The notes below the pieces were generated by a model, which saw only the letters and a list, made by a program, of their open reading frames with translations, searched no databases and was not told where the DNA came from. The position numbers were made by a program, and so were the translations under genes. Source: Diphasiastrum complanatum (lineage: Eukaryota; Streptophyta; Lycopodiopsida; Lycopodiales; Lycopodiaceae). Taken from it: a DNA stretch of 64,000 nucleotides. Shown one piece after another: positions 30,482 to 44,830 of this stretch (position 1 is its first letter; every line of letters begins with the position of its first letter). The DNA is taken from positions 21,124,988 through 21,188,987 of the forward strand of contig CM055110.1 in the NCBI GenBank assembly GCA_029204225.1, written 5' to 3'.

Positions 30482-31389
30482 ATGATGATGCAAAGCAAGT
30501 TGCAGTCACGAAAGAGTCGTGAAAGCAAATAATTCGGATGGAGTTCGGATCTGATCGCTGGTCACTCCTACAGTCCTCCAAAATGTAGTCAGGCACTGCT
30601 GATCTACGTTTATAAATTAATGTAGCATTCAACAAGAATTCAACCAATGTGCGAAATAAAATGAACAAGAGTGAATTAGACACGCGAATAACAGCAGACT
30701 AATTTGCATTCAAGATCAGACAAGATATGTGCGCAACGACTACAAAATCATCTATTGATTTTCTGATTCTTCAAGCACTGCATGCAGATCCATGCAGTGC
30801 GTTGGCGTGAGAGAAATACAATTCTCCCACGAGTAATGTCTCGCTTACTAGCGGACTTGTGGATCTTCAGATCTTATGACAGAAAACTTGTCTCGCACGC
30901 AGGCGGACTTTTGTTCTGTATTTTCGTCTTGATTGCTTATTAGCATCAGACTACTTTTCTGTCTGTCAAGTATCATCCAGAGAGTATATAGTCGCTTTGT
31001 GTAACTTCTAGATTAGAGTAATTAAGCATCTACAACTAATCAAGAATTACAAGAATGGCAGATTAGCCATGACCTAGAGTGTATTTGCTGACGTCATGCT
31101 ATCAGATCAGATATCTGTACTTCTGGGTACTTGCATGATCTTGCTGGTCCTTTTTTGGAGCGTGAGGGCAGAAAAGGTTTCACGACGATTTTTGTGTCGC
31201 GTCGTTTGACTTTCTCGTCATCTGACTTTCTCCTGTTGTACTGCGAAAGATTCTCTTTCGCGTTTGTGTCTTCTCGTCAGGATGTTCGTGAACATTTTCG
31301 CTTTGTGTCATTTGACTTTCGTGTTCGCAAATATTTTTGTCAGGCAGCGGGCTGAAAGCTAGCAAAGCTTTGTAAATAGAAACATTTTG
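30482..31389 (-). other. probable copia LTR and flank
   Basis: The sequence directly upstream, in element direction, of the primer site at 30468-30479, so at least the first several hundred bases should be its LTR; the outer border (perhaps near 31110) is not certain. No coding domain is supported. Confidence 0.45.
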
Positions 31390-31925
31390 TTTCTTCATTC
31401 CTGATGTTGCACGACGTTTTAAGGATGTTGAGTTTTTGAGGAGTCGTGCAATATTGACCCCATTGAACAAAGACGTGGATGAGATCAATGTGAGTTGTTG
31501 ACAGCTTTCAGGTGATGTTTCCACTTTTTATAGTGCCGATAGTGTTGTTGAGTGTGAGGGCTCTAATGTCCACCCTATAGAATATTTGAACAGCCTGCAA
31601 CCGAGTGAGTGTCCTTCACATAAGTTGGTGCTAAAGATTGGGATGATTGTGATATTGTTACGATTGATAGCATCGCACAAGGGATTGTGCAATGGCACGA
31701 GGTTGATCATCCTCAAATTGGGTAGGAAGGTCATAGAGGCGGAGATAGTGACCGGGAAGAATATAGGGAGTAGAGTCCTTATTCCATGTATCCCTATAGT
31801 GCCAAGCAATTCGAACATACCGTTTAGTAAGTTTGAAGTGATGTTTATAGTTTATGGTTTCGAGATGCAAGGTACAGTTAGAGTTAGAACTGGAGTTAGA
31901 CTTAGCACTTGGGATGTAGGGTAGA
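31390..31925 (+). pseudogene. Helitron Pif1-like helicase, C-terminal fragment
   Basis: The plus frame reads PDVARRFKDVEFLRSRAILT, PLNKDVDEIN, a TGA stop near 31498, then YLNSLQPSECPSHKLVLKIG, LCNGTRLIILKLGRKVIEAE and GKNIGSRVLIP. This is the C-terminal half of the Pif1-family helicase of RepHel proteins in plant Helitrons, including the PHKL..G and CNGTRL motifs. No Rep domain or Helitron ends were found, so it is a fragment. Confidence 0.88.
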
Positions 31926-31980
31926 GTTAGAGTTAGAATGAGAGTTAGAGTTAAAGTTAGAGTTAGAGTTATGGTTAGAT
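31875..31980. repeat. degenerate GAGTTA hexamer array
   Basis: About fifteen units of AGAGTT/GAGTTA with substitutions, directly after the Helitron fragment. It resembles, but is not, the plant telomere unit (TTTAGGG). Confidence 0.9.
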
Positions 31981-34260
<2,280 letters not shown>

Positions 34261-34780
34261 ACCATCGAAGTCATCAGGTGTCTATTTAGCAAACAAAAAT
34301 TTGACAATCATTGCAAGTATCAAGTTTTTTAGATTTCACAAATCAAAGAATGAATATGAGTATATAAAAAATGCCAATCCAACAAAACTAAAACATCGTT
34401 CATCCATAAAACCAAAAATGGAATATTCAACTAGAAATAGATCAATCTAACATACTAATTCAACACATAATCATCTTTTTCATTTCATTGATTAGGATCA
34501 AATTCTCAGGATTGGGCTTGAGATTCTAATTTTCTTCTTCAGATGTTATGCATTCTTGAATTTAGGAATGAACAACACCTCAAATGAATCTCCTATAATG
34601 CTAAGATTCAATTTATGCATCTCCTCTTGCAATAACAAGAAAACTAGCTCTTCAAAAGTAAAAGGCTCTTTTTTAACTGATAAACTAACATGAAGATTTC
34701 ATCTAGAATAAAAACAAATACCCATTTCAATAATCATGACGTGTGTACATACAAAGGTTTGAAAATTGAGATGGAATTGC
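34261..34780. other. AT-rich sequence, no gene
   Basis: No coding or repeat signal beyond AT-richness. Confidence 0.5.
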
Positions 34781-35253
34781 CATATGATGTGACAAAATGA
34801 AATGAAGCATGAGCTCACAAGATAATCCCTTACGATACACCTACTTAGCAAAATAAGTACTTTCAAAAGCAACTATTAACCATATAAATACACCTAGAGA
34901 ACCTATTATTCATATTCACTACACCCAAAGGCTTACAATTATATTTACAAAACTACATGGTAATATAGCTAATTCTTTTGATTTTCACGTAACTTGCTCT
35001 TGTGTGCACACCTTTGACCATATGATGTGACAAATTGAAATGAAGCATGAGCTCACAAGATAATCCCTTATGATACACCTACTTAGCAAAATAAGTATCA
35101 AAAGCAACTATTAACCATATAAATACACCTAGAGAACCTATTCTTCATATTCACTACACCCAGAGGCTTACAATTATATTTACGAAACTACATGGTAATA
35201 TAGCAAATTCTTTTAATTTTCACGTAATTTACTCTTGTGTGTACACTTTGACC
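34781..35253. repeat. tandem duplication, 238-bp period
   Basis: 34781-35018 and 35019-35253 are about 95 percent identical (both start CATATGATGTGACAAA and pass through CACCTAGAGAACCTATT). Two units only, a recent local duplication. Confidence 0.93.
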
Positions 35254-35289
35254 ATCTCCCACCACCACCTGTCCCTCATACATAGACAC

Positions 35290-35290
<1 letters not shown>

Positions 35291-35384
<94 letters not shown>
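35291..35384. repeat. (CT)n microsatellite, about 94 bp
   Basis: About 47 uninterrupted CT units just before truncated copia pol. Confidence 0.97.
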
Positions 35385-35388
<4 letters not shown>

Positions 35389-35458
35389 CCATGGTAATCT
35401 AATCCCCCCCTCTCCCTCCCCACCCCACATCGCCCCTCCACCATCGCCCTCCTCCTCT

Positions 35459-36492
35459 AATCTTAGTAACTATGATCCTTCCTTATATGTCAAGTTTTTT
35501 GATAAAAATATTGTCATTCTTCTTATTTATGTTGATGATATCATTCTAACATGAAGTAGTATCAAGTTAGTTGAGGAGACCAAGATTGCACTTGGAAAAG
35601 AGTTCAAGATGCAAGATCTTGGAAAAATTCACTATATTCTAGGATTAGAGATTGACTTTCTTAAAGATAAAGCTTTTGTATGTCAATCCAAGTATGCTCT
35701 TTCAATGTTAAAGAAGTTTGATATGTTGAATTGTAAGAGTATAGAAACACCTATGGAGCAAAATGTAAAGGACTCTAACAAAGGTGATGAAAGATCCTTC
35801 GTGGACATCACACTGTTTAGAAGTCTTATAGGCTCCTTAATCTGGCTCACAATAACTAGACCTGACATAAGCTTTAGTGTTCATAAGTTGAGCCAGGCTA
35901 TGCAAAATCCTACTATCTATCATTGGAAAATGGCCAAGAGAGTGCTTAGATATATATCTTCAACTTTTGATTTTGGTTTATTGTTTAAAAGTGAAGATCT
36001 TTCTATTATTGGTTATTCTGACTCGGATTTTGCAAGTGAGAGCAGATCGAAAATCTACAAGTGCTTATGTCATATATCTTTGAGGAAACTTGATATTTTG
36101 GCTTTCCAAAAAAGCAAGATACTGTATCACTCTCATCATGTGAAGTTGAGTACAAGGCACTCACTACAACAACAAAGGAAATGCTTTGGATCAAGAGGTT
36201 ACTAGTGGAACTAAAGATAATCTTGGAAGAGGATCTACCTATGATCATGTGTGACAACATTTCAGTTCAAGCCCTTGCCAATAACTCCATATTCCATGCA
36301 AGGAGCAAGCATATCGAAGTTTCACATCACTTCGTGAGAGAGAAACTCATTGGAGGGGAAATCAATTTGGAGCACATCGACACATCATCTTGTATTGCTG
36401 ATCTGCTCACCAAACATTTGAGCAAAAATTCCTTCATCAAGCCTAGAGCCAATCTTGGAGTTATACCAAGATCCATGTTCAAATCAATATAG
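35459..36492 (+). pseudogene. copia reverse transcriptase C-terminus and RNase H
   Basis: Pol piece starting SNYDPSLYVKFF with IYVDDIILT (about 35513-35550), then a TGA where a glycine is expected, then MQDLGKIHYILGLEI, the RPDISF..HKLSQAM segment and RNase H parts (GYSDSDFAS, ..MLWIKRLLVELKI, FHARSKHIEVSHHFVREKL, CIADLLTKHLS). A frameshift lies near 36050-36180. It is 5'-truncated at about 35459 next to the CT tract and followed by a polypurine-like AGGCCCGAG and an LTR. Confidence 0.9.
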
Positions 36493-36510
36493 ATTATTTT
36501 CAGGCCCGAG

Positions 36511-36877
36511 TGTTAAAATTGGAAAAACAATCCATATTGATTTCTTGGCTTGCTACAAATGTTGTACCATGCAAGTATGTAGCTCATAAATGCAAAATGC
36601 CAAATTTGGCCTACATAGAACTCGAGCTACATGGTTATGTAATGTCTAGATTGAAGAATACAACTTGCATATAGTTTGTAGACATGAAATTAGCAAAGTC
36701 ATGATTGTAGAAACTCGTGGCAATTCACATGCATTAATTGTAAGTGATCCATAGTGACATGCAAGGCATGCACAAAGTGTAATGGACACATGCATGATGA
36801 TTTGTACTTTGTTAGTTAGAACTAGCACACTTGTTTGTGGACATTCCCCACACGTGTGAATTTTGGAAATTTTGTCA
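36511..36877 (+). repeat. copia LTR shared by two tandem elements
   Basis: Begins TGTTAAAATTGGAAAAAC and ends TTTTGTCA. On its left is a pol 3' end with polypurine tract, as for a 3' LTR; on its right is a primer site, as for a 5' LTR. So it serves both units. Confidence 0.87.
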
Positions 36878-36890
36878 TGGTATCAGAGCC
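36878..36890 (+). promoter_or_regulatory. primer binding site, tRNA-iMet type
   Basis: TGGTATCAGAGCC directly after the LTR end. Confidence 0.92.
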
Positions 36891-37637
36891 AAATTAAGCT
36901 TTGCATGCTAACATCTTTGATTGTACAAGAAATTGAGAGCTAAATCAAGCAAAAGTTTTGCACTTTTTCTCACCTTTCTCTGAAGTGTATTTGGATCAAA
37001 TCGGATTGGAACTAAATTTTCAGACCTGAAATGTGGTAGTACGAAATTCTGGAATTCCACATGTGTGAAAATCAGAGATTTTCAATCCCTTTGTTCTCCT
37101 TGCTTATAGATCCAAAGATAGCAGTGTTATAGCTCGATGGAAAGCTTATGATCTGTACTTTCCATAGAAATTAAAATTAAATCAATCTGACGTGTCTAGC
37201 AAGAGTTATAAGCTCTTAAAGAGGATAGGGATAGGTCCAAAATCCGAGTGACAACATTTTGATTTGATTCAATGTTGCTTTGTTCTGAATCCATTGTTTT
37301 GAACATCCTACACAAGAAACTGAAGATCAAGACTGAGTTTGAAGTAATGAACACTTTTGAGCCTTCTGAGAGTCAATTGTATTTTCTTTTGAAGCATTTC
37401 ACACGTGCCAAAAGTAGGATTCAAACTAGCCAAAGTGTCTCAATCCACTTTGTGTGTCTGATCTAGATAACTTGTTTTGTGGAATATTTGAGAGTCATCT
37501 CAAATACAGTTGCAAGTGTTTCACATAGGAAGGTAGTACATTGAAAATACCTATAGTGAAAGAGAGTAGCAACTTTAAGTCTGATTGAAACAAGCTCAAA
37601 CATATTTTAGTCCAATAACTAAGAAGTCTTCATTAAA
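36891..37637 (+). other. copia untranslated leader
   Basis: About 750 bp between primer site and gag ATG with no coding domain, a usual length for a plant copia leader. Confidence 0.7.
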
Positions 37638-39213
37638 ATGGCATCTCAGGGAGGATATCTTCTAGAAGCCAGTGAAAAACTAAACACTTCTAATTACTCA
37701 ATTTGGAAGTTCAGAATGGAGTCTATTTTGATATTCCAGGATGTTATGGATATTGTGCTTGGTGTTGAGGAGGAGCCTCAAGCACAGGCTGAAATTCTTA
37801 AGTATAAGAAAAGAGCTAGAATGGCTCTACATTTTATTAAGACGAATGTATCTAATGAAATTTTGAGAGAGATAGGATTTTGCACTACAGCCAAAGAAAC
37901 TTGGGATGCACTAAAGACCATCTATGAAGCAAAGAATACTTCTAGAATACTCACTCTTAGGAATCAGATTCTCCAAAGTTTCCAAAGAAGTGAAGAGAGT
38001 GCATCTAACTACGTTCTGAGAGTTAAAGATTTACATAGAGAGCTTTCTTGTGTTGGTGTTACTATTAACCAAGATGAGCTAGTTCAAGTCATATTATGAC
38101 AATGATAATCTTGTTCAGTCTTTTGCAATTAAGGAGGAGTTGCCTAATCTAGAAACTCTCCAAGGAATTCTTATTTCTGAAGAATCTAGACAAAGCTATA
38201 AACTCTCCAGGATGAACAAACTCGAGCATGGTGGAAGTGACAAAGCCCTCTTTGTCAAAGGCAAGCAGAAAGGAAGGAGTAAGAACCAGTTCTCTCAAGC
38301 ATCCAACAAAGACAAAGCCAAAGATCGAGACAAAGATGGTGAAGAGAATGATATATCTCATCCTTCTAACTCAAAGACCAAGAAGAAAAAAGTGAAATGT
38401 TTCTTCTGTGACAAGAAGGGGCACTATGCCTCTAATTGTTTTAAGAAGAAAAACAAACTTAAGCAAGCTAATCTCTCCAAAGAGATTGAAGAAGATTCTG
38501 TTGCAATTGATGGAGAAGGATTACTTATGGTGTCCAGTTTTTCTTCATCACCTTTCAAGAAAAATGGAGCTTGGTACATAGACAGTGGAGCCTCTTCACA
38601 TATGTGTTGTTCAAAGGAGTCATTTGACTCAATCTTACTTTTCAAAGGACTCAAGAGATCTATTTACACAGCTAATGATCATGAGTGCCCAATAGAAGGA
38701 ATTGGCAACATTCCATTAAAATTTGCTATTTCAAAAGTTTTTGCACTTTCTAATGTTCTTTTCATTCCAAAGCTTACAAAGAACTTAATTAGTATGAAAA
38801 AGTTGCTCGATAATGGTTGTGATGTAAACTCCAATACTTGTTTTATCAAGAAAAATGAAGAGATCCTTGCTGATGGATCTAGATGTGGTGGAATTTTTAA
38901 GTGGAATTCTTATGAGAATGCAAACCTTTGTGAAGTTGCTATGTTATCTGAGGAAGAGATGTGGCATAGAAGGTTGGGTCATCCTAACTTTAAATCTATG
39001 TCTTCTATGGTTAAGAAGATGAAGGCTATTGGTCTTCCAAATTTTTTTTCTAAAGATTTCAAGCCTTGTGAGACTTGTGCCATAGAGCCAATCTTAGAAT
39101 TATTCCAAGATCCATGTTCAAATCAATATAGATTATTTTTAGGAATATTAAAATTGAAAAAACAATCCACATTGATTTCTTGGTTCTACCTCGAGCTACC
39201 TCAAACACCATAA
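37638..39213 (+). pseudogene. copia gag-protease, fused to pol end by a deletion
   Basis: Gag from ATG 37638 (MASQGGYLLEASEKLNTSNY), with a frameshift at about 38097. The second frame holds a CCHC knuckle (CFFCDKKGHYASNC), protease (WYIDSGASSHMCC) and GAG-pre-integrase (MWHRRLGHPNFKSM, CETCA). At about 39085 it jumps into the last bases of pol and then the 3' LTR, so integrase, reverse transcriptase and RNase H are missing. The join shares a few bases (TAGAGCC) with the intact pol end at 36447, consistent with a microhomology deletion. Confidence 0.9.
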
Positions 39214-39539
39214 ATATGTGCAGCTCTCCTCACAATCAATGATGAAGAACCAAAGTTTTCTAGCTACCTCATGCCATTTTGGATCTAAACTATTTTGCTT
39301 GTTATCTCTCTATCTTTCTCTCTCTAACTCGTGTTGAAGCTAATGCTTATACACTGATATCTTGTACTTTTGCTCATTATTGATTTATTTAGCATGCTAG
39401 ATTGTGATTAAGCCATTTCTTCTGAACTAGATCTTGCTAATCAATCTATAATCAGGTTAGTGTGCTAATCACAAAGCTTAATTAGATCCATCATACTTGT
39501 GGACATTCCTCACACGTGTGAATTCTGAACATTTTGTCA
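39146..39539 (+). repeat. copia 3' LTR
   Basis: Starts TATTAAAATTGAAAAAAC and ends CACACGTGTGAATTCTGAAC plus ATTTTGTCA, matching both ends of 36511-36877, but the middle parts differ strongly. So the two LTRs are from different subfamily members or one was rearranged. Confidence 0.82.
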
Positions 39540-41051
39540 ATTCTAACATCTAAGACTTATCAGGTCAATGGCAAAGTTGTGGGACCAATCCTCCTGGGAC
39601 ACCTAATTTTATAACTAATAGTTTGATTTTCATATTTAAAAAAAAGCACATGTATGATTCATACAATTCAAACCAAAGCTGCTCACATTTCAAAATGCGT
39701 ATTCCATAAAGTAGTTGTAACGAAATGCGACACACACACACACACACTCACTTCTATGAATGAATGGTATTAATGCAAACAAAAACTCAAAGCTCATTGA
39801 GTAAACTAAACAGCCAATGTGCGTTATAAGCTTTGCTCAAAATTTTGACTATAATGAAAAAGTTCTCATAAACATGTGATTATATTATGATGAGAGAGAT
39901 TTCTAGAAAAATAGATAAAATAAGTGTAGGTGCATGTTAAAGCATGAAGTACTTTAGTACCTTCCTGTCTTCTCCAAAAATATAATCGGAATCAAGTTCC
40001 CAAAGATCAGCTTGAACAGGAACATAAAGGCACTCAAAAACTACATACACATATCATGCAAAATCCCATTCTGAAAACTGGCTCTCCAGCTTCTGCCCTA
40101 GAGTTTAACTGGAAACAAGTTTAAACTAACAAGTCAACCCAAATCCGAACAAGAACACTGAAGTGTAGCTATTGTCTAATATCTTACATGTACCCCAAGG
40201 CAGACAATTTTTAAACCAATCCCTAATAGATAATCCATGATATTTATAAGGAACTCCCAAACTCAAAGTGGACTACTGCATCGTCCTGCATTTACTTTCA
40301 GACTTGTGCTCATCGTTAGAGCTACTTATTCTACCTCATGAAAGATTTGCGGCACTTTCAGCATGCTCTTGTTACAGAGACTAATTGTAAATCAAGCCAT
40401 CCGGCATCCAACTCTAAATGCTGAATAGGTTTCTAACCAATAAAGAAATTTGAGAAGCTTGATGTAATTGAACATTCAATGCAGTTATGTCACTATCTCA
40501 TCATTGGAGCTCAAATGATACATCACATTATAGAAGGTAAACAATGAACCATCAAGCCACCTAGGAAGCTCAATATGGCTTGGGAAGAACAAGGCTACAA
40601 ACATTACAGGGAAAACTGGTTACATTATTGTCTTTCCTCTTCCAATTTAAACAAATCTTCAATACTAAGCAGCACAGAAATTTGGTGACAGCTTATGTAC
40701 TGACTGGGCTTTCAAAAACTCCTTGTCAGATAGCTCCAGAGGTGCTACTACATGTAAACATGTGAACGTCGCAAGCATTTGTGAGAAGCTCATACCCACT
40801 TAGAGCTTTTTGATATATGAAGCTTGTAATTTTTACCACCTGTAAAAAAAAATACTGTACTCATTCAGCTATGAATTCAGATTGAGGTTATGTTCTATAT
40901 TTATTAAGCAAGTCTAATGCTGACCTAGTCTTCATTGGATAGTCATGTATCATCATCCTTCTAGAACCTTGTTGAGCTTATGACCACTTAGTTTATGCAG
41001 CCTTGCAAAAGATGGTCTACCAGCTTACCAAGAAGGTGGATATGAAAAATT
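39540..41051. other. downstream flank of cyclophilin gene
   Basis: AT-rich and non-coding as far as visible, with a short (AC)n at 39731-39747. It includes the 3' UTR of the minus-strand cyclophilin near its right end. Confidence 0.5.
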
Positions 41052-41162
41052 CTACATCTCTCCACATTCTGCGATCAAACATGCAAGCTTGGGTCGATTA
41101 TTTGGACCTGTCTGCACGTTTTCTATCTTCCTAACTACCAAGAGCCCCTCTCCTAAGACCCT
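41052..41162 (-). CDS. cyclophilin (PPIH/CYP22 type), last exon
   Basis: Encodes [20 protein letters not shown] then [16 protein letters not shown] and stop (41054-41052). The RKIENV.TGPNN.PK and ..CGEM ending are diagnostic of the U4/U6 snRNP-associated cyclophilin (USA-CYP, human PPIH; Arabidopsis CYP22), a peptidyl-prolyl isomerase of the spliceosome. The acceptor CTGCAG ends next to 41162. Confidence 0.95.
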   Translation of the reverse strand, partial: RVLGEGLLVVRKIENVQTGPNNRPKLACLIAECGEM

Positions 41163-41407
41163 CTGCAGAAAAATATGTAAGCACAGGTTAGCAGAACTTG
41201 AGCTTGAAACTTTTGAGAGATGAAAGATCATTAAGCTCAAAAAACCTCGCATACTCTCTTGCAAAGGTCATGTCAGTGAATCTTGTCTTTGGCTTGACAA
41301 GAGGTGAATTTCCTACACTAAACATGGTGAATAAACAGAGAAAAATAAGCTTATTTTAATTAAAGTACACTATCCAATAAGAGAAAATATAGAAAGTATG
41401 ATCATAC

Positions 41408-41464
41408 CCCGAACACTACATGCTTGTTGTCAAGCCAGTCGCACTTGGCACATGTTATGAAGAA
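41408..41464 (-). CDS. cyclophilin (PPIH/CYP22 type), exon
   Basis: 19 codons: [19 protein letters not shown], the conserved cyclophilin core with the Trp that lines the cyclosporin/proline pocket and the HVVFG strand. Acceptor TTGCAG, donor GTATGA; phase 0 both sides. Confidence 0.95.
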
Positions 41465-41716
41465 CTGCAACAAGACGACAGAGCTGGTTGAAGAATAGTC
41501 AAAAATCAGCAAAAAAGTTGCGAGCTACTCACAAAATTTACTTATGAAATTTCAAGGTTTATCTGATATACAATAGCCTAGCCTTGCATTATGGTTAGTC
41601 TTGATTCCATAGGCTGATAATACAGACTTTAGTGAACCAGCTAAAAATACAACAAACTTCAAACCAATCATTTTAGCTCATAGTTGAATAAAAAATGCCC
41701 CACAAGGGTAGAATAC

Positions 41717-41749
41717 CTGACAGCCATTTGTTGAAGGACCACTATTTGC
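41717..41749 (-). CDS. cyclophilin (PPIH/CYP22 type), exon
   Basis: 11 codons: ANSGPSTNGCQ, the segment preceding FFIT in all cyclophilins. Acceptor TTTGCAG, donor GTATTC; phase 0. The intron upstream of it (41750-47625) is 5.9 kb and carries a copia element. Confidence 0.95.
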
Positions 41750-43490
41750 CTGCAAACAGGAAAAAAATCAGTGAGGCTACTTAAACATCAATAAGGTATT
41801 GCTTAAGAGGTAACCATAACTTTGCAAGAATAAGCCTGCAATCAAGTTTGGACAATTAGTAGCATCACCCTGAGAAGTTAAGCGTAAGCTATAATCTTAT
41901 CAAGGATATTTAGAGGCACAACTTTGAAGGATTCTAACTAAGGACATGGGGAAATTGTTTGAATAAAAATTTCACTATTGCAAATAGAAGCCTAAAGAAG
42001 CTTTCCAAATATCAGTTCGAGAACAAAGATGATGTTATAGAAACTGTAGGAAAGGCACTGTGATCAAAATGAAAAAGAAGAGTTGAAATTATGCTGCTGT
42101 AACTGCTTTGATTGATAGTTCGTCATTCTCACCTTCTTCTGACCGAGTAGCTCGGTAGTACAAATGCAATTTTAACGTTGACAAGGAAAAATCTCTAAGT
42201 CTTCAACAACATCTTTGTCACAAATCCTAGGCTAGATGAGTTTTTCAAGTGGTTCATGGCACCAAAAAGGAGAGCAAACAAAACCCTCAACACTCGCGTG
42301 GTTGCAAACTAGACAAGTCAAAGTAGTGTACTCCCATTAGTGTTATACACATATAGGACCTGGGCCAGTTACCAACTTGTAGGGCACAGAACCTCTTAGA
42401 ACCCATAACCCTCATTTTCAGTAGGTTCTTGTGAGGGCCTCCAGCTAGCATTAGAAGAGACATTGCTCGTCGTTAACAATTTATGATTATAGTGTCACTT
42501 ACAATCTGTGGGAGATGCTAGCAGTATTCCGGGAGCATTCCGGATTGGAACGACTTTTTTTTATTGTTAATTCTTTTTTGGTGTATTTTAATGTACTGTA
42601 AGGATTTAAAAAAAATTTCATTGCACATTACAATTCGCTGTGAATTGTGAATCTTCATCCATACTATAATTCATATCAGACTAGTAACTATAGGAATTCG
42701 GGAACTCCGAAAAATCAGACAAACGTAACCAACTACCATGATCCATCCAAAACCGACAAAGAGGCTAACATCTGAAGAATTCTATACTTCAAGTCTTCAA
42801 CAAACTGATATCATATATGTTTTGAAACTTTAAAGCAATCACATAATACAAACTACAGTGCTAAGTGTATATGATACAAAAACATGAAAACTGAACCACA
42901 TTCCACACATGCCTCATAAGAATGATCAATATGTCATAGACGGTAAAGGTCTGAAAGCCTCTGATATATATCAAGGAGTGGGCCACTAGCCAAGTACACG
43001 AGTATGATAGATGGACAATGGACTCAAAGTCATAGACATGTGACATGAAATAAAACCCTAAATCTCTATGACTCAGAGTAATCACGATCAGATGAGGATT
43101 CCTCCTCATCACTATCATTGGTAGATGAGTAGGAAGATAGGGAATCTTCCTCGAGGATGCGCTGCTGTGTCTCTGAACCTTTGCCCTTGCCTCTGACTAC
43201 TAGGGCTGCTAGGGCTGCTGCTCCCTCTGCCTGGGATAATTGTATGGATGTGGATTTAGCTTAGTTTCTTGCTTTCTTTCCTTATGCATTGTGGATTAGT
43301 GGTGGATTAGCTCTCTTGTTTGTGGATTAAAGTAGAATTCAAGCATTCGAGTAAACTATATAGGCTTAGATCTTGCAAATCCATTTACATTCTAGTCCTT
43401 GATGTTCTTGGGAAGCCCAAGAATCAAGAAATGTGTGTTTCTTGATTCTTGTTCTTTGAAATGCTTTCTAATTTAGCTTCTTAGTTCTTG
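41750..43490 (-). other. cyclophilin intron, left part
   Basis: No domain found. The minus-strand stretch 43080-43250 is serine- and arginine-rich when translated but has no supported start or family. Confidence 0.5.
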
Positions 43491-43491
43491 A

Positions 43492-44309
43492 TTATGCCCT
43501 AGACATCAAATTTTGTCTTCGTAACTCTTCTTGAAGTAGCAAACCATTCAGCTCATCGAATGTCGGCGATCTCTCCCTCAAACTCAGTGTCATAACAAAG
43601 TTCTGATATAAAACAATTTGTACAAGAGTATTGTCAAGTACAATTTCCCCTATAGAAGACAACTGATCTCTTAGATCCTTCACCCTGGTAATAAAGTAGC
43701 TTATAACCAGGTATGAAGTTAATTACTCAGGAAGGTAATTCAAAGGGCGACAGTACTTGATGCACGTGACTTCTGAGGGCAAACACGTTTTGTTGCAGGT
43801 TTATCTGAGGCAGTTTTCAAGACAGAAGTTACAATTCCCATTTCCCTTTGAAAAGGACTTCGAACTGTCTCCTTTTTCCGAATTGTCCTTGCTTTCCTGC
43901 TTCTGATCCCTTTTACCACCTTTCTTCTTGCCCTTCTTACCTTGAGTTTTGGCAAAGAAACCCAGCTCCTTGAAATCTTCCCTAGACATCAAATTTTGTC
44001 TTCGTAACTCTTCTTGAAGTAGCAAACCATTCAGCTCGTCGAATGTCGGCGATCTCTCCCTCAAACTCAGTGTCATAACAAAGTTCTGATATAAAACAAT
44101 TTGTACAAGAGTATTGTCAAGTACAATTTCCCCTATAGAAGACAACTGATCTCTTAGATCCTTCACCCTGGTAATAAAGTAGCTTATAACCAGGTATGAA
44201 GTTAATTACTCAGGAAGGTAATTCGAAGGGCGGCAGTACTTGATGCACGTGACTTCTGAGGGCAGACACGTTTTGTTGCAGGTTTATCTGAGGTAGTTTT
44301 CAAGACAGA
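43492..44309 (-). pseudogene. copia Gag middle part, duplicated
   Basis: Two near-identical blocks (43498-43826 and 43981-44309, period 483 bp) encode MKDLRDQLSSIGEIVLDNTL and SPTFDELNGLLLQEELRRQN. Only the region between them has the lysine-rich tail and an incomplete knuckle (CNFC). A direct duplication within one gag. Confidence 0.87.
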
Positions 44310-44830
44310 GGTATTACCTGAGGGTGGTGGTATCTAAGAAGGCAGATCTGTTGCAGGCAATTTTCAAGGCAGAGGTATTACATGAGGGCGGTGGTATCTG
44401 AGAAGGCATCATCTGGCATAGGTAGGCAGCAACTGGTGCAGGTCATATCTGCAGCAAAGGAGGCAACAACTGAGATCATTGTTATCTGGGACAGGTAGCA
44501 ATCAGATAGGTGTTATTTGAGGGCGGCAGAATCTGGATAGGTCAGATCAGAACCAGACAAATTCTATCTAGGACAGGCAGAAATCAGATAGGTGTTATCT
44601 GAGGGCGGCAGAACCTGGACAGGTCAGAACCATACAGGTTCTATCTAGTACAGGCAGAGATCAGATAGGTGTTATCTGAGGGAGATCAAATCAGACAGAT
44701 TCTATCTGGCACAACAAACAGGCAAATCTGAGGCAAGTAGTATCTGGACAGGTGCTATCCAGGGAAGGCGACAATTAGTAGATTGTTGCATGCAAACATA
44801 TTCCTAGTAGAAATCCTATCATTTTTTAAG

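Noticed and set aside
31875-31980. GAGTTA array considered as an interstitial telomere
   Set aside because: The unit is six bases with a different core from TTTAGGG and is strongly degenerate.
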